A stretch of DNA of 64,000 nucleotides from the NCBI RefSeq assembly GCF_024756235.1, contig NZ_JANUGY010000017.1:33050-97049 (forward strand), written 5' to 3'. This document shows positions 17,387 to 26,767 of this stretch, piece by piece; positions within the stretch are counted from its first letter, which is position 1, and each line of letters begins with the position of its first letter. The stretch is from Massilia kyonggiensis (lineage in GTDB: Bacteria > Pseudomonadota > Gammaproteobacteria > Burkholderiales > Burkholderiaceae_D). The position numbers and the translations under genes were made by a program. The notes under the pieces are model-generated. The model was not told where the DNA came from, did not search any database, and saw nothing but the letters and a program-made list of their open reading frames with translations.

Positions 17387-20300
17387 GGCTCGTGTACAGG
17401 CTGTGGTGCGTGAGGATGAACAGGGTACGCTTGTCCGCGCCGCCGAAGATCAGCTGCAGCGGCCGTTCCGGCACGTCGATACGGCCGCGCTCCTTGCCGT
17501 CCGGGCCGTAGACGAACACCTGGCCGTTGGCGACGTAGACGTTGCCGTCCGGGCCCAGCGTCGCGCTCTCTCCGCCGCGGTCGGCGACCTGCTTCAGGTC
17601 CGTGATCGCGCCGCCCTGGCCCACGAGACCGCTGAACGTGCGGTTCTCGGAACCGTTCGTGAAAATCACGCGCTCGCCCACGCGCGCGCTGGTAAAGCCA
17701 TGCGTGTCGAGCGTGTCGGACCAGCGGTAGCCCAGGTGATCCGTCGGGCCCTGGCGCGTCACGCGCCACGCCGGGAGCACGAGGCTGCCGTCCGGCGACA
17801 CGTATTCCTGCGCCTTCGGTTTCGCCACGTCGCGCGCGAACATCTCGCTCAGGGTCGTGAACTCGTAGGTCTTCGGATCGATCTGGTCCTGGAACTCGCC
17901 GTTCTGCCAGAAGTTGACGGGGATCGCCACGCGCGCATCGGCACGCGCCGCGACGGCCGTCGGCTTGATCATCGTGTAGCCGTCCGGCGTCGGCGGCACG
18001 TCCGGCTTGAACGCATACACGCTCGCGCTCGGGCCGTAGTGCGACACGACCATCACGTTGCCGCTGCGGTCGATGGCAAGGTTGATCGGGTCGAGCGGGG
18101 TGTCGCGTACGATCTCGAGGCCGCGGTCGCGGCTCCAGGCGTGGATGCGCTTGAAGTGGCGGTCGATGAAGTACAGCTTGCCGTTGGCGTCGACGGCGGC
18201 GCCGGCGACGGAATAGAAGCCGTCCGCGACCTTTTCGACCTTGCCCGAGGGCGCCGGCGCGGCCGTCTGCCTGCCCGTGTAATCGAGGATCGCGAACTCG
18301 CGCTCGCGCACCTCGATGTTGTGCGTGACGTCGGTGATCGCGTTCTCGTACGGGTACTTCGACGCGCGCAAATACGTGGTGCAGCCGTTCTCGTCGCAGG
18401 TGGCGAAGCCGCTCTCGCCGTTGACGTGCACGTTGCGGAAGCGGATGTCGCTGGAATTCGCGATGCGCACGGCCGTCACCGCCGGCTTGATGGAGCGGGT
18501 GACGCGGTAGCCGTGGTAATTCGCGATCAGGATGTTTTTCGAGTTGCGGATGTCGAGCGACACGGAATCCATGCCGTCTCGGACTTCTTCTTCCGTCTGC
18601 GGCGCATAGAACGACCAGTTCTCCACGCCGTCCAGCACGATCTCGTTGCGGATGTGGTGCTCCGCCGAGAGTTCGTACACGCGGCCCGGCGTCTTCGTGT
18701 TCGTCACGTAGAAGCCCGCCTGCGCATAGCCGCTGGGCGACCAGATGCCGGTAAACGTGCCGCCGCCGCCGTCCGTCACCCACACGCTCGGGTACTGGCG
18801 GTCCCACCACAGGGTCGTATCCCATTTCGCGGACTTCTGGTACGGATCGGCGCGCGTGCCGTCGTACAGGCGCGTGCCGTGGCCGCCCTGGATGCGCACG
18901 TCGTCGACCAGCGATTGCTCGCCCGCACGCCACAGCAGCGCGACGGCGCGGTTGTTGACTTCACCCGTGGCGAGGCCGATGCCGGACACGATGCCGGCGC
19001 CGCCGCGCGCGCTTTCCAGCAGCGCCTTCGGCGTGTCGACGCCCTGGAACAGCGGGGAACCGTTGGGCAGCACGAGCTGCGTCAGGCCCGGGTGCAGGCC
19101 GACGATCACGGTGTCCGGCTTCATGCGGATCGTGTCGTTGACCATGTAGAAGCCCTGTGGCAGGTACACGACGCGGTTGCTGTCGATGGCCTTCTGGATC
19201 GCGGCCGTGTCGTCCGCGCGGCCGTCGCCCTTCGCGCCGAATTTGTGCACGTTGGCCCATTCCTTCGACGGCGGCAACGCTTTCAGCACGCGCTGCGGTG
19301 CGGTTTTGCCGATGGGGCCCGTCTTGTAGTTCGTCGTGAAGCGGCCCGGCGCGCCCAGCTGGTCGACCTTCATGCCGTAGTTGAGTTCCGTGACCTCGTA
19401 CGCGCGGCCGGCGCCGGCCAGCGTCTTGCCGCTGTCGCGGAACTTCGCAAAGGTCGGCACATTGCGAGCGCTGGCGTGGTCGAACGCGATCTGCGTGTAG
19501 ACGTTGTCCTCGTTGCTGATGACGACGGCGGCCTTCGCCACGTTTTCGAAGCGGACGTTCTTCGCATACAGCCAGTCGCCGTAGCCGCGGTCGATGTCGA
19601 TGCCGACCGGGGTGTCGCGGATGTCGACGTTGTCCAGCGTGAGCCCGGCCTCGTGCTCGCGGATGGCCGCGTCGCGCTGGCCGTCGAACGTCGCATCGAC
19701 GAGCGTGAACTGCCACGCGGGCGACGTCTTTTCGGCCAGGATGCCGTAGCGGCCCCCGTGGAATTTCAGGTCGTACGCGATGTTGCCGACGTGGTAGACG
19801 CCGGCGAGGCCGCTGCCGATGTGAAAATCGATGTGCGACAGGTTCGAGTGCTGCGCCGTGTGCATGCGCACGCCGGTGGCGGCCGGGTTGCCGTCGCCGA
19901 TCTCGAAGTCGACGTTCGACAGCACGGAATAGAACGTGGCGGAGTTCGCGTCGCGCACGTCCTTGTCCGCGCCGACGGCGCCCGCGACGGGCATCGGCAC
20001 CTTGACGACCGTGTACTGGTCGCCGCCCGTGAAGATCACCATGTTGGCGACGCCCTGCTGGAAGCCCGGCGTCTTCGGCGCCAGCACGAACACGGGACGC
20101 GTCGCACCCACGCCGTACACGCGCACGGCGAGCGGGATCAGGATGCTCTTCGTGATGCGGTAGCGGCCGGACGGCAGGAACACGACGCCGCCTTCGCCCT
20201 TGTTGGCGGCAGCGTCGATGGCTTGCTGGATGGCGGCCGTGTCGTCCGTCCTGCCGTCGCCCTTCGCGCGCACGACGACGGCGCGCGGGTCCTCGGGCAT

Positions 20301-20396
20301 GGTCTGGAACGCGGATACGGAAGCGGCCGATGCGGGTGCGGCAAGCGCGAACGCAAGCACCAGCGCCGCTGGAATCGTTGAAAGCGTAGTCTTCAT
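17376..20396 (-). CDS. Tandem beta-helix (GH55/pectate-lyase-3 type) protein with C-terminal lactonase-like propeller
   Basis: The 1006-residue exported protein has a signal peptide ending near ASAAS. It carries two copies of the pectate-lyase-3 signature, GDGRTDDTAAI at about residues 46-56 and GDGRADDTAAI near 385, marking two beta-helix halves as in GH55 exo-beta-1,3-glucanases. From about residue 690 it changes to SMP-30/gluconolactonase-like propeller repeats (DANGKLYFIDR, DRSGNVMVVS, GPDGNVYVANGQVFVYGPDG). Databases often name such long proteins gluconolactonase. Neighbouring GntP permease and gluconokinase genes support release of gluconate or a related lactone. AAGGAT precedes the ATG. 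The exact bond cleaved is unknown. Confidence 0.8.
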   Translation of the reverse strand: MKTTLSTIPAALVLAFALAAPASAASVSAFQTMPEDPRAVVVRAKGDGRTDDTAAIQQAIDAAANKGEGGVVFLPSGRYRITKSILIPLAVRVYGVGATRPVFVLAPKTPGFQQGVANMVIFTGGDQYTVVKVPMPVAGAVGADKDVRDANSATFYSVLSNVDFEIGDGNPAATGVRMHTAQHSNLSHIDFHIGSGLAGVYHVGNIAYDLKFHGGRYGILAEKTSPAWQFTLVDATFDGQRDAAIREHEAGLTLDNVDIRDTPVGIDIDRGYGDWLYAKNVRFENVAKAAVVISNEDNVYTQIAFDHASARNVPTFAKFRDSGKTLAGAGRAYEVTELNYGMKVDQLGAPGRFTTNYKTGPIGKTAPQRVLKALPPSKEWANVHKFGAKGDGRADDTAAIQKAIDSNRVVYLPQGFYMVNDTIRMKPDTVIVGLHPGLTQLVLPNGSPLFQGVDTPKALLESARGGAGIVSGIGLATGEVNNRAVALLWRAGEQSLVDDVRIQGGHGTRLYDGTRADPYQKSAKWDTTLWWDRQYPSVWVTDGGGGTFTGIWSPSGYAQAGFYVTNTKTPGRVYELSAEHHIRNEIVLDGVENWSFYAPQTEEEVRDGMDSVSLDIRNSKNILIANYHGYRVTRSIKPAVTAVRIANSSDIRFRNVHVNGESGFATCDENGCTTYLRASKYPYENAITDVTHNIEVREREFAILDYTGRQTAAPAPSGKVEKVADGFYSVAGAAVDANGKLYFIDRHFKRIHAWSRDRGLEIVRDTPLDPINLAIDRSGNVMVVSHYGPSASVYAFKPDVPPTPDGYTMIKPTAVAARADARVAIPVNFWQNGEFQDQIDPKTYEFTTLSEMFARDVAKPKAQEYVSPDGSLVLPAWRVTRQGPTDHLGYRWSDTLDTHGFTSARVGERVIFTNGSENRTFSGLVGQGGAITDLKQVADRGGESATLGPDGNVYVANGQVFVYGPDGKERGRIDVPERPLQLIFGGADKRTLFILTHHSLYTSHVD

Positions 20397-20402
20397 TTAT
20401 AG

Positions 20403-21725
20403 TTATCCTTGAGTGACGAACAGCGACAACAACATCACGAACAGCAGTCCGAACACGCCGACGATCGTCTCCATCATCGTCCACGAGCGGAACGTATCCT
20501 TCAGCGACAGGCCGAAGTATTCCTTGAACATCCAGAAGCCGGAATCGTTCACGTGACTGAACATCAGGCTCCCCGCGCCGACGGCGAGGACCATCAGGTT
20601 CGGGTCGACGCCGGAGCTTTCGACGAGCGGCCCGACGACGCCGGCCGCCGTGATGCCGGCCACCGTCGCGGAACCGAGGCACACGCGGATCAAGGTCGCG
20701 ACGGCCCAGCCGAGCAGCAGCGGATGCACGGGCATGTGGGCGAGCTGCGTGCCCAGTTCCGCGCTGACGCCGGAATCGATCAGCACCTGTTTCAGGCCAC
20801 CCGCACCGGCGATGATCATCAGGATCGGCGAGATCTCGCGCAGCGCGCCCGCGGCACTGTCGGTCGTTTTCGAGAACGGCTGGCCGCGGCCGATACCCAG
20901 CGTGACGACCGCGACGCCGTACGACAGCAGCATCACGACGAGCGGACTGGATAGAAACGCGAGCGGCTTGGAGAGGTCCGGACGGACCATCGTGACGAGC
21001 GTGAGGGCACCGAGTACCACGACCGGCAGCAACGCGGTGAAGAAGCTGTTGAAGGTACCCGGCAGCTCGCTGTCGGGCATCGCCTGCTGCGCGGTGCGGA
21101 ACATCGGCGCGGGCTCCGCGCGGATGTGTTTCAGCGACATGGCGAAGATCGGCCCGGCGATGATCAGGGTCGGGATCGCGACGACGAGACCGTACAGCAG
21201 CGTCTTGCCCATGTCCGCGTGCACGGCGACGACGAGCGCCGTCGCCGACGGGTGCGGCGGCAGGAAGCCGTGCGCGATCGACAGCCCCGCCAGCAGCGGC
21301 ATGCCGAGCGCCACGGCCGGGCGGCCCGACTGGTACACGAGCGAGAAGATCAGGGGGATCATCAGCACGAAGCCGACGTTGTAGTACAGCGGCATGCCGA
21401 CGACGAAGCCGGTGACGGTCATCGCCACCGGGATCCGCGCCATGCCGAGCCGGTCGACGAGGCTGATGGCGATGCGCCGGGCCGCGCCGCTGTCGGCGAT
21501 CAGCTTGCCGAACACGGCGCCCAGGCAGATCACGACGACCAGGGACCCGAGCAGGTCACCGATCCCCTTTTCGATGGCGCCCGGGATCTTCGCGGCGGGC
21601 ATCCCCAGCATCAATGCGGCAACGATGGCTGCGACGACGAACGCGAGGAGCGGCTGAATCTTGCCCCACGCGATCATCACCGTCAGCAGCCCGACCGCCA
21701 GCAGTACGGACAGCAGGTTCCACAC
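20403..21725 (-). CDS. GntP-family gluconate:H+ symporter
   Basis: This 440-residue inner-membrane permease has 12 or more hydrophobic segments and the GntP-family features SLVVVICLGAVFGKLIADSGAA near the first third, LPPHPSATALV in the middle and LIRVCLGSATVAGITAAGVV near the end. The family imports gluconate and related aldonates. It starts with GTG at 21725; GGAGG lies only two bases upstream, which is tight, but the N-terminus (MWNLLSVLLAVGLL) fits the family. It sits between the TonB receptor and the beta-helix fusion, giving inner-membrane uptake for the product made outside. Confidence 0.94.
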   Translation of the reverse strand: MWNLLSVLLAVGLLTVMIAWGKIQPLLAFVVAAIVAALMLGMPAAKIPGAIEKGIGDLLGSLVVVICLGAVFGKLIADSGAARRIAISLVDRLGMARIPVAMTVTGFVVGMPLYYNVGFVLMIPLIFSLVYQSGRPAVALGMPLLAGLSIAHGFLPPHPSATALVVAVHADMGKTLLYGLVVAIPTLIIAGPIFAMSLKHIRAEPAPMFRTAQQAMPDSELPGTFNSFFTALLPVVVLGALTLVTMVRPDLSKPLAFLSSPLVVMLLSYGVAVVTLGIGRGQPFSKTTDSAAGALREISPILMIIAGAGGLKQVLIDSGVSAELGTQLAHMPVHPLLLGWAVATLIRVCLGSATVAGITAAGVVGPLVESSGVDPNLMVLAVGAGSLMFSHVNDSGFWMFKEYFGLSLKDTFRSWTMMETIVGVFGLLFVMLLSLFVTQG

Positions 21726-21738
21726 GGCCGGCCTCCGT

Positions 21739-24708
21739 TTAGAAGTTGTAGCGCAGGCCGGCGCGGTAGGTGCGTCCCACGACGTCGTACAGGGCCGGGT
21801 TGATCGCGAAGCTCGGGTTGGCCTGCGGTGCCGGTTCCGGATCGCGGTCCGCCAGGTTGTCGATCTTGAAGTAGACCATCAGCTGCTTCGACACGTTGTA
21901 GCTGCCGCCGAAGTCGATGTAGGTCGCGCCCTTCATCTTGTTGTTGTAGATGGTCGGGTGGATCAGGGTCGACACCGGGCAGTTCGTCTGGCACTCGATG
22001 TACTCGTTGCTGTACTTGCCGTCGCTGAACCAGCGCTCGGTCAGCGTGAGACTCAGCTTGTCGTTATCCCACGTCTGGGTCGCAAGCACCTTCCACTTCG
22101 GCGTGTTGCCCAAATTGACGCCCGCGCCTTCCGACGGGATCGTGCCGACGACGCCCGAATCCGTGATGAAGTGCAGCGTGCGGGTGGCCAGCGCGCGCAC
22201 GGTGAAGCGGCCCGGCAGGCTGAATTTGTCGAGGTTCGTGCGGTACGCCGACTCGATGTCGAAGCCTTTCAAATGCAGCGAAGCGAGATTGAAGTTCTGC
22301 ACCGTGACGTAGTTGTTGCCCGGGCTGTTCAGCACCATCGCCTGGCAGATTTCCTGGTTGCCGGCCACGCACAGGTCGACTTCCTGCTGGATCGACAAGG
22401 TCGAGATCACGTCGTTGACCTTGATGTCGTAGTAGTCGAGCGACGTCGAGAAGCCCGGCGCCCAGCTCGGCTGGCTCAGCACAATGCCGAACGAGTTGTT
22501 GCGTGCGATTTCCGGGCGCAGGTTCGTGTTGCCGACGGTGCGCTGCTGCACGCTGACCGTGTTGCCCTGGTACTGCACCTGGTTGTTGACGACGACCGGC
22601 GCCGCGAACAGTTCGGACAGGTTAGGCGCGCGCACGTCCTTCGAGCTGACGGCGCGGAAGCGCAGGCCGTCGATGGGCGTCTTCCACGTGGCGCCGATCT
22701 TCCAGCTGCTCACGCTGCCGGCCGTGCTGTACTTGGTCTGGCGGTCGGCGAGGTTCAGGTTCGCTTCACCCCACGTGTCCGACTTCAGCACGGGCAGGTT
22801 CAGCTCGACGTATGCCTCGCGCACGTTGTACGCGCCCGCGCCGTTGTGATAGTTACCGGCATACCAGTTGTTGCCGACCGTGCTGTTGAGGGTCGGGTCG
22901 GCCGGGTAGGCGGCGCCGCCGATCGAATCGGGGGAGACGCCGGCGCCGTACGGGTCGCCGTGCACGTCGTACTTCTCGCGGCGCCATTCGGCACCGGTCG
23001 CCATCGACAGCGGGCCCGCCCAGCCTTCCCAGATCTCGCCGTTGAAGTTGGCGCTGGCCACGTCCTGGCTCTGCGTCGTGCGCTGGATCGGGCCGGCGGC
23101 CGGTGCGATATAGCCCCACGCGGCCGGATCGACCGGGTTGTTGCCGATGATGTTCAGCGGCACGCAGCCGTTGGCGGCGGCGACGGCGTTGCGGCAGACG
23201 ATCTTGCCGCTCGCATCGCGCACGGCGTCGATCGCGTTGTTGTAGCGCGTGTTCAGCGTGATGTCGTGGACGTTGATGTTCGTCGTATTCTCGCCGTGTT
23301 CCGCATACGCGTCGTACGACCATTCCTTGCCGAACAGGTTGAACTTGCCGTCCGCACCGACGACGAAGCGGCGCTGCGTGCGCGTCGGGTGCACGTTGAT
23401 GTTGGCCGGGAAGATCGCGTTCGCCGTGCCGTACTGGAAGCTCTTGATGTTGTTGGCCGCGCAGGCCGCTGCGATCGAGGCGGGCAGGAACGGGTTGTCG
23501 CACTGGATCGTCAGGTTGGCCTGCTTGGCGGCGCCCGGGTTCGGCGAGAAGTGCGATTTCACCTGCGCATAGTTGGCGGTGAAATAGATCTCGTTATCCG
23601 CATCGAGGTCCCACGACAGGCGCGTGTAGGCGACCTGCCGCTTGAAATTCATGGCGAGGTTCGTGCCCGCGCCGACGCTTCCCGAGAGATCGCCGCCCAC
23701 GCAGAACGGATTCACGCAGTTCGTGACCTGGCCGGTGCCGGTCGGCACGCCGTTCGAACCGTAGTTGAATTTGTACGGCACGCCGCCGTCTCCGAACGCG
23801 GTGCCCTGCAGCGGGCCGTTCGTGATCAGGCCGTATTTCGAATACTGGTATTGCTGGGCGTGGTCGATGACCATGTATTCCGGCTTGCCGTCATTGGTCT
23901 GCGACAGCGGACGGCGCTGGAACACCGTGTTGCGGTACCACGTGCGGCCGCCCGCGCCCACTTCGCCAAAGCCCGGCGAATCGATGCCGTTTTCCTTGCT
24001 GAACTCGCCGCTGACGGTCGCGTGCAGGCGGTCGTTCAGGAAGCCCTTGCCCCAGGCGGCCTGCAGGGTGCCGCTCTTGTCGTCGTGGTATTTCGTCTGG
24101 CCGCCCTCGACGTTCGCTTTAAAACCCGTGAACTTCTTGTCCGTGATGAAGTTGACGACGCCGCCCACCGCATCGGAACCGTACGATGCGGACGCGCCGC
24201 CCGTCACGACGTCCACGCGTTTCACCAGCAGTTGCGGGAACTGGCTGACGTCCGTGACGCCCGTGACGTTCGCGCCGACGACGCGCTGGCCGTCGAGCAG
24301 GGTCAGGGTCCGGATGGTGCCCAGGCCGCGCAGGCTCAGCGAGGACAGGCCCTGGATGCCGCTCGACGTGCTGTTGGTGCTCGTCGTGCGGCCCGTGCTG
24401 CCCTGCAAGGCGGGCAGTTCGGCCAGCGTGTTGAACAGGTTCGGCTTGGCGGCCTTTTCCAGGTCGGCGCTGGACAGGCTCGTCGTCGGCGTCGGCTGCG
24501 TGAAGCCGCGGGCCGCGATGCGCGAGCCGGAAATGCGCACGACGTTCGCTTCCGGAACGGCAGGGAAGGCTTCAGGGGCTTGGGCTGCCTGGGCATCCGG
24601 CGCCGGCGGTTGTGCCGGTTCGGCTTGCTGCGCATGGGCAGCGCCCAGCATGCCGCAGGCGCTGGCGACGGCGAGGTTGATGAGGGTGCGTTGCAGTGGT
24701 ATACGCAT
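21739..24708 (-). CDS. Large TonB-dependent receptor of the carbohydrate-utilisation type
   Basis: The 989-residue receptor has a signal peptide ending AAHAQQ, a TonB-box-like VVRISGSRI, a plug domain (LSLRGLGTIRTLTLLDGQRV, RVDVVTGGASASYGSDAVGGVVN) and a barrel ending TYRAGLRYNF. Receptors with this VLLDGRR/GGASAxYGSDA signature are the ones linked to plant-polysaccharide loci in Xanthomonas and Caulobacter. The ATG at 24708 is chosen because GGAG lies seven bases upstream. It lies between gntK and the GntP gene on the same strand and probably brings oligosaccharides bearing gluconate or uronate into the periplasm. Confidence 0.93.
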   Translation of the reverse strand: MRIPLQRTLINLAVASACGMLGAAHAQQAEPAQPPAPDAQAAQAPEAFPAVPEANVVRISGSRIAARGFTQPTPTTSLSSADLEKAAKPNLFNTLAELPALQGSTGRTTSTNSTSSGIQGLSSLSLRGLGTIRTLTLLDGQRVVGANVTGVTDVSQFPQLLVKRVDVVTGGASASYGSDAVGGVVNFITDKKFTGFKANVEGGQTKYHDDKSGTLQAAWGKGFLNDRLHATVSGEFSKENGIDSPGFGEVGAGGRTWYRNTVFQRRPLSQTNDGKPEYMVIDHAQQYQYSKYGLITNGPLQGTAFGDGGVPYKFNYGSNGVPTGTGQVTNCVNPFCVGGDLSGSVGAGTNLAMNFKRQVAYTRLSWDLDADNEIYFTANYAQVKSHFSPNPGAAKQANLTIQCDNPFLPASIAAACAANNIKSFQYGTANAIFPANINVHPTRTQRRFVVGADGKFNLFGKEWSYDAYAEHGENTTNINVHDITLNTRYNNAIDAVRDASGKIVCRNAVAAANGCVPLNIIGNNPVDPAAWGYIAPAAGPIQRTTQSQDVASANFNGEIWEGWAGPLSMATGAEWRREKYDVHGDPYGAGVSPDSIGGAAYPADPTLNSTVGNNWYAGNYHNGAGAYNVREAYVELNLPVLKSDTWGEANLNLADRQTKYSTAGSVSSWKIGATWKTPIDGLRFRAVSSKDVRAPNLSELFAAPVVVNNQVQYQGNTVSVQQRTVGNTNLRPEIARNNSFGIVLSQPSWAPGFSTSLDYYDIKVNDVISTLSIQQEVDLCVAGNQEICQAMVLNSPGNNYVTVQNFNLASLHLKGFDIESAYRTNLDKFSLPGRFTVRALATRTLHFITDSGVVGTIPSEGAGVNLGNTPKWKVLATQTWDNDKLSLTLTERWFSDGKYSNEYIECQTNCPVSTLIHPTIYNNKMKGATYIDFGGSYNVSKQLMVYFKIDNLADRDPEPAPQANPSFAINPALYDVVGRTYRAGLRYNF

Positions 24709-24780
24709 GGTAGTCTCCATTGTTCTCATGTAATCGGCATGCCGCCTCGGATGGGCTGCTGGGCCGGTGCGACGGCTTAC

Positions 24781-25317
24781 TTATTGATTGATCGATGCGA
24801 TGATGCTGGCCACCAGGGCTTCTGGCGGCTGGGTAATGTCCAGGGTGATGCCGGCTTCATCCGGCTGCAGCGGCTCGAGGTCGCGCAGCTGGCTGTCCAG
24901 CAGGGTGATCGGCATGTAGTGGCCGATGCGCGTCTGCATGCGCGCCGCGATCATGCCGCGCGGACCTTGCAAGTGGGCGAAGCGCAGGGTCGGGTCGGCT
25001 TGGCGCAGCATGTCGCGGTAGCGCCGCTTGAGTGCCGAGCACGACACGACGACGCCCGTGCCGCGTTCGCGCGCGGCACCGATCTCGTTGGCGAGGGCCT
25101 GCAGCCAGCCGGCGCGGTCGTCGTCCGTCAGCGGCACGCCGGCCGACATCTTGACCACGTTCGGCGCCGGGTGATACGCGTCGCCCTCGAGGAAGGCGAC
25201 GTCGAAGGCCGCGGCGAGGGCGGCAGCGATCGTGCTCTTGCCGCAACCGCAGACGCCCATGATGACCCAGCGGCGGCCTTCGCCCGACTGGCTGGATACT
25301 TCGCTTGGTGATGCCAT
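24781..25317 (-). CDS. gntK: Gluconokinase
   Basis: Gluconokinase phosphorylates gluconate to 6-phosphogluconate, the entry to the Entner-Doudoroff and pentose phosphate routes. The 178-residue protein has the P-loop GVCGCGKST at residues 21-29, followed by FLEGDAYHP, the family's substrate-region motif, and PLTDDDRAGWL. All are diagnostic. The ATG at 25317 is preferred over an upstream TTG because AAGAGAG precedes it. It is the first gene of the leftward gluconate operon and lies directly after two GntR-type palindromes. Confidence 0.97.
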   Translation of the reverse strand: MASPSEVSSQSGEGRRWVIMGVCGCGKSTIAAALAAAFDVAFLEGDAYHPAPNVVKMSAGVPLTDDDRAGWLQALANEIGAARERGTGVVVSCSALKRRYRDMLRQADPTLRFAHLQGPRGMIAARMQTRIGHYMPITLLDSQLRDLEPLQPDEAGITLDITQPPEALVASIIASINQ

Positions 25318-25349
25318 TCTGTCTCTCTTTCTGTTCAATTCGAAGCGAC

Positions 25350-25363
25350 CGTTAGCGCTATCA
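25350..25363. promoter_or_regulatory. GntR/LacI-type operator, proximal copy
   Basis: CGTTAGCGCTATCA is a near-copy of the perfect palindrome at 25509. It lies 33 bases upstream of the gntK start, where a repressor would block transcription. The TGATAGCGCTATCA type is typical of LacI-family gluconate repressors. Confidence 0.65.
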
Positions 25364-25442
25364 TTTTTGCCAAGTCTTCAATAAGGCGGGACGTTTGTAA
25401 AGCGATATTCATGTTGCGGAGCAAACCGTGCGGGGGGCTTGT

Positions 25443-25457
25443 CATGCAATATGCATG
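25443..25457. promoter_or_regulatory. CATGCA-ATA-TGCATG inverted repeat
   Basis: A perfect inverted repeat with a three-base centre lies between the two gluconate-type operators. It could be an additional regulator site or a chance palindrome; no family is assigned. Confidence 0.3.
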
Positions 25458-25508
25458 AAATGATGGGAATATTTCCGCTGCGCCAGAGGGAAACCACAGA
25501 AACGGGAC

Positions 25509-25522
25509 TGATAGCGCTATCA
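25509..25522. promoter_or_regulatory. GntR/LacI-type operator, distal copy (perfect palindrome)
   Basis: TGATAGCGCTATCA is a perfect 14-base palindrome, 159 bases from the proximal copy, a spacing that allows looping by a tetrameric LacI-family repressor. It sits between the end of the AI-2E transporter gene and gntK. No LacI-family gene is present in the window. Confidence 0.7.
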
Positions 25523-25559
25523 GTTGTGCGCAGCGACACGCGTGGAAAGCGTGTGGCGT

Positions 25560-26636
25560 TTACAACACGTTTGCATCGCCGGGCGTGGGAGGGGTCGTGA
25601 TCTTGGTCCGGTGCAGGCGCATCTGCACGACGAACATCCGCAGCGCGGCCAGGAAGGGGACGGAGAGGAAGATGCCGGACACGCCAGCCAGTTCCTCGCC
25701 GGCGAGCAGGCCGAACACGACGAGGATCGGCGGCACGTCCACACCCTCGCTCATCAGCCAGGGGCTGAGCATGTAGTCCTGGAAGACGCGGTAGCCGCCG
25801 ATGAAGAGGATGATCCAGCCCACGTGCTCGTAGCCGCTGAACAGGGCGACGCCCACGATGGCCGCCGCCGCGACGAGCGGACCCAGCACGGGAATCACTT
25901 CCAGCACGGCCGCGACGCCGGCCAGCAGCAGCGCGAACGGCACTCCCATCAGCGACAGCACGAGACTGTAGGTGACGAGCGTCGCCAGCGACAGCAGGGC
26001 CAGCGCCCGCACATAGCTCGACAGCAAGGTATTCAGGCCGTGCAGCACGTCCGTCCAGAAGGCGCCGTTGCGGCGGTGGCGCACCGTGACGAGCAGTTCA
26101 TCGAAGACATGCGCCTGCAGGATCATCAGGAAGCTCAGGATCGGGACGACGACGACGTAGATGAGGTTGCCGGCAAGGTGCATCAGCCCGAAGCCGACGT
26201 TACGCACGAACGGCATCGCCTCCGCCGAACCGCCCTGCAACAGATCGCGCAGGAAGGCGGCCAGCCGCGCGCGCAAGGGTTCGAGCAGGTGCGGCAGCGG
26301 CAGGCGCCGTTCCAGCGTGGCGGGATCGAGCAGGGTCGGCAACTGGTGCGCGAGCGCCGTTGCCTGTGCGGCCACTGTGTTGCCGAACAGCCCGACGGCC
26401 AGCGCGACGAGCCCGACCACGACGAGGTAGACGACGCACAGCAGGAGCGTGCGCGGCACGCGGCCGCCGACGACGCGCTGGGCCAGCACGAACAGCGGAT
26501 AGATGAGGTAGCTGAACAGCACGGCGATCAGCATCACGAGCAGCGTCGTCCGCACGAGAAAGACGCCATACAGACCTGCAATCACCAGCGCGGCCGTCCA
26601 CACCACGCGGGCCGTACGCGCATCGATTCCGAACAC
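25560..26636 (-). CDS. AI-2E/PerM family membrane transporter
   Basis: The 358-residue protein has about eight hydrophobic segments and the family pattern: paired N-terminal helices (WTAALVIAGLYGVFLVRTTLLV, MLIAVLFSYLIYPLFVLAQRV) and the C-terminal LGPLVAAAAIVGVALF, FIGGYRVFQDYMLSPWLMSEGV and PILVVFGLLAGEELAGVSGIFLSVP. This family includes TqsA-type AI-2 exporters and Na+/H+ antiporters, so substrate is open. It starts with GTG at 26636, with GGGAG five bases before. It is separated from gntK by the operator region and is probably transcribed independently. Confidence 0.9.
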   Translation of the reverse strand: MFGIDARTARVVWTAALVIAGLYGVFLVRTTLLVMLIAVLFSYLIYPLFVLAQRVVGGRVPRTLLLCVVYLVVVGLVALAVGLFGNTVAAQATALAHQLPTLLDPATLERRLPLPHLLEPLRARLAAFLRDLLQGGSAEAMPFVRNVGFGLMHLAGNLIYVVVVPILSFLMILQAHVFDELLVTVRHRRNGAFWTDVLHGLNTLLSSYVRALALLSLATLVTYSLVLSLMGVPFALLLAGVAAVLEVIPVLGPLVAAAAIVGVALFSGYEHVGWIILFIGGYRVFQDYMLSPWLMSEGVDVPPILVVFGLLAGEELAGVSGIFLSVPFLAALRMFVVQMRLHRTKITTPPTPGDANVL

Positions 26637-26767
26637 GGCGTCTCCCTGTCAGCGGTCCGCCGCTACGGCAGGCCTTGTCAGGATGATACGGCGAGGGCGT
26701 CTTCGCTGGCGCGCAACTCGGCCTGAGGGTGCTACATTAAGCGTGCACGGAACACGGAGGACACGAC

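Noticed and set aside
17073..25311. Very long rightward open frames opposite the beta-helix and TonB receptor genes
   Set aside because: They are antisense frames with biased composition and no domain, while the leftward genes have signal peptides, motifs and ribosome binding sites.
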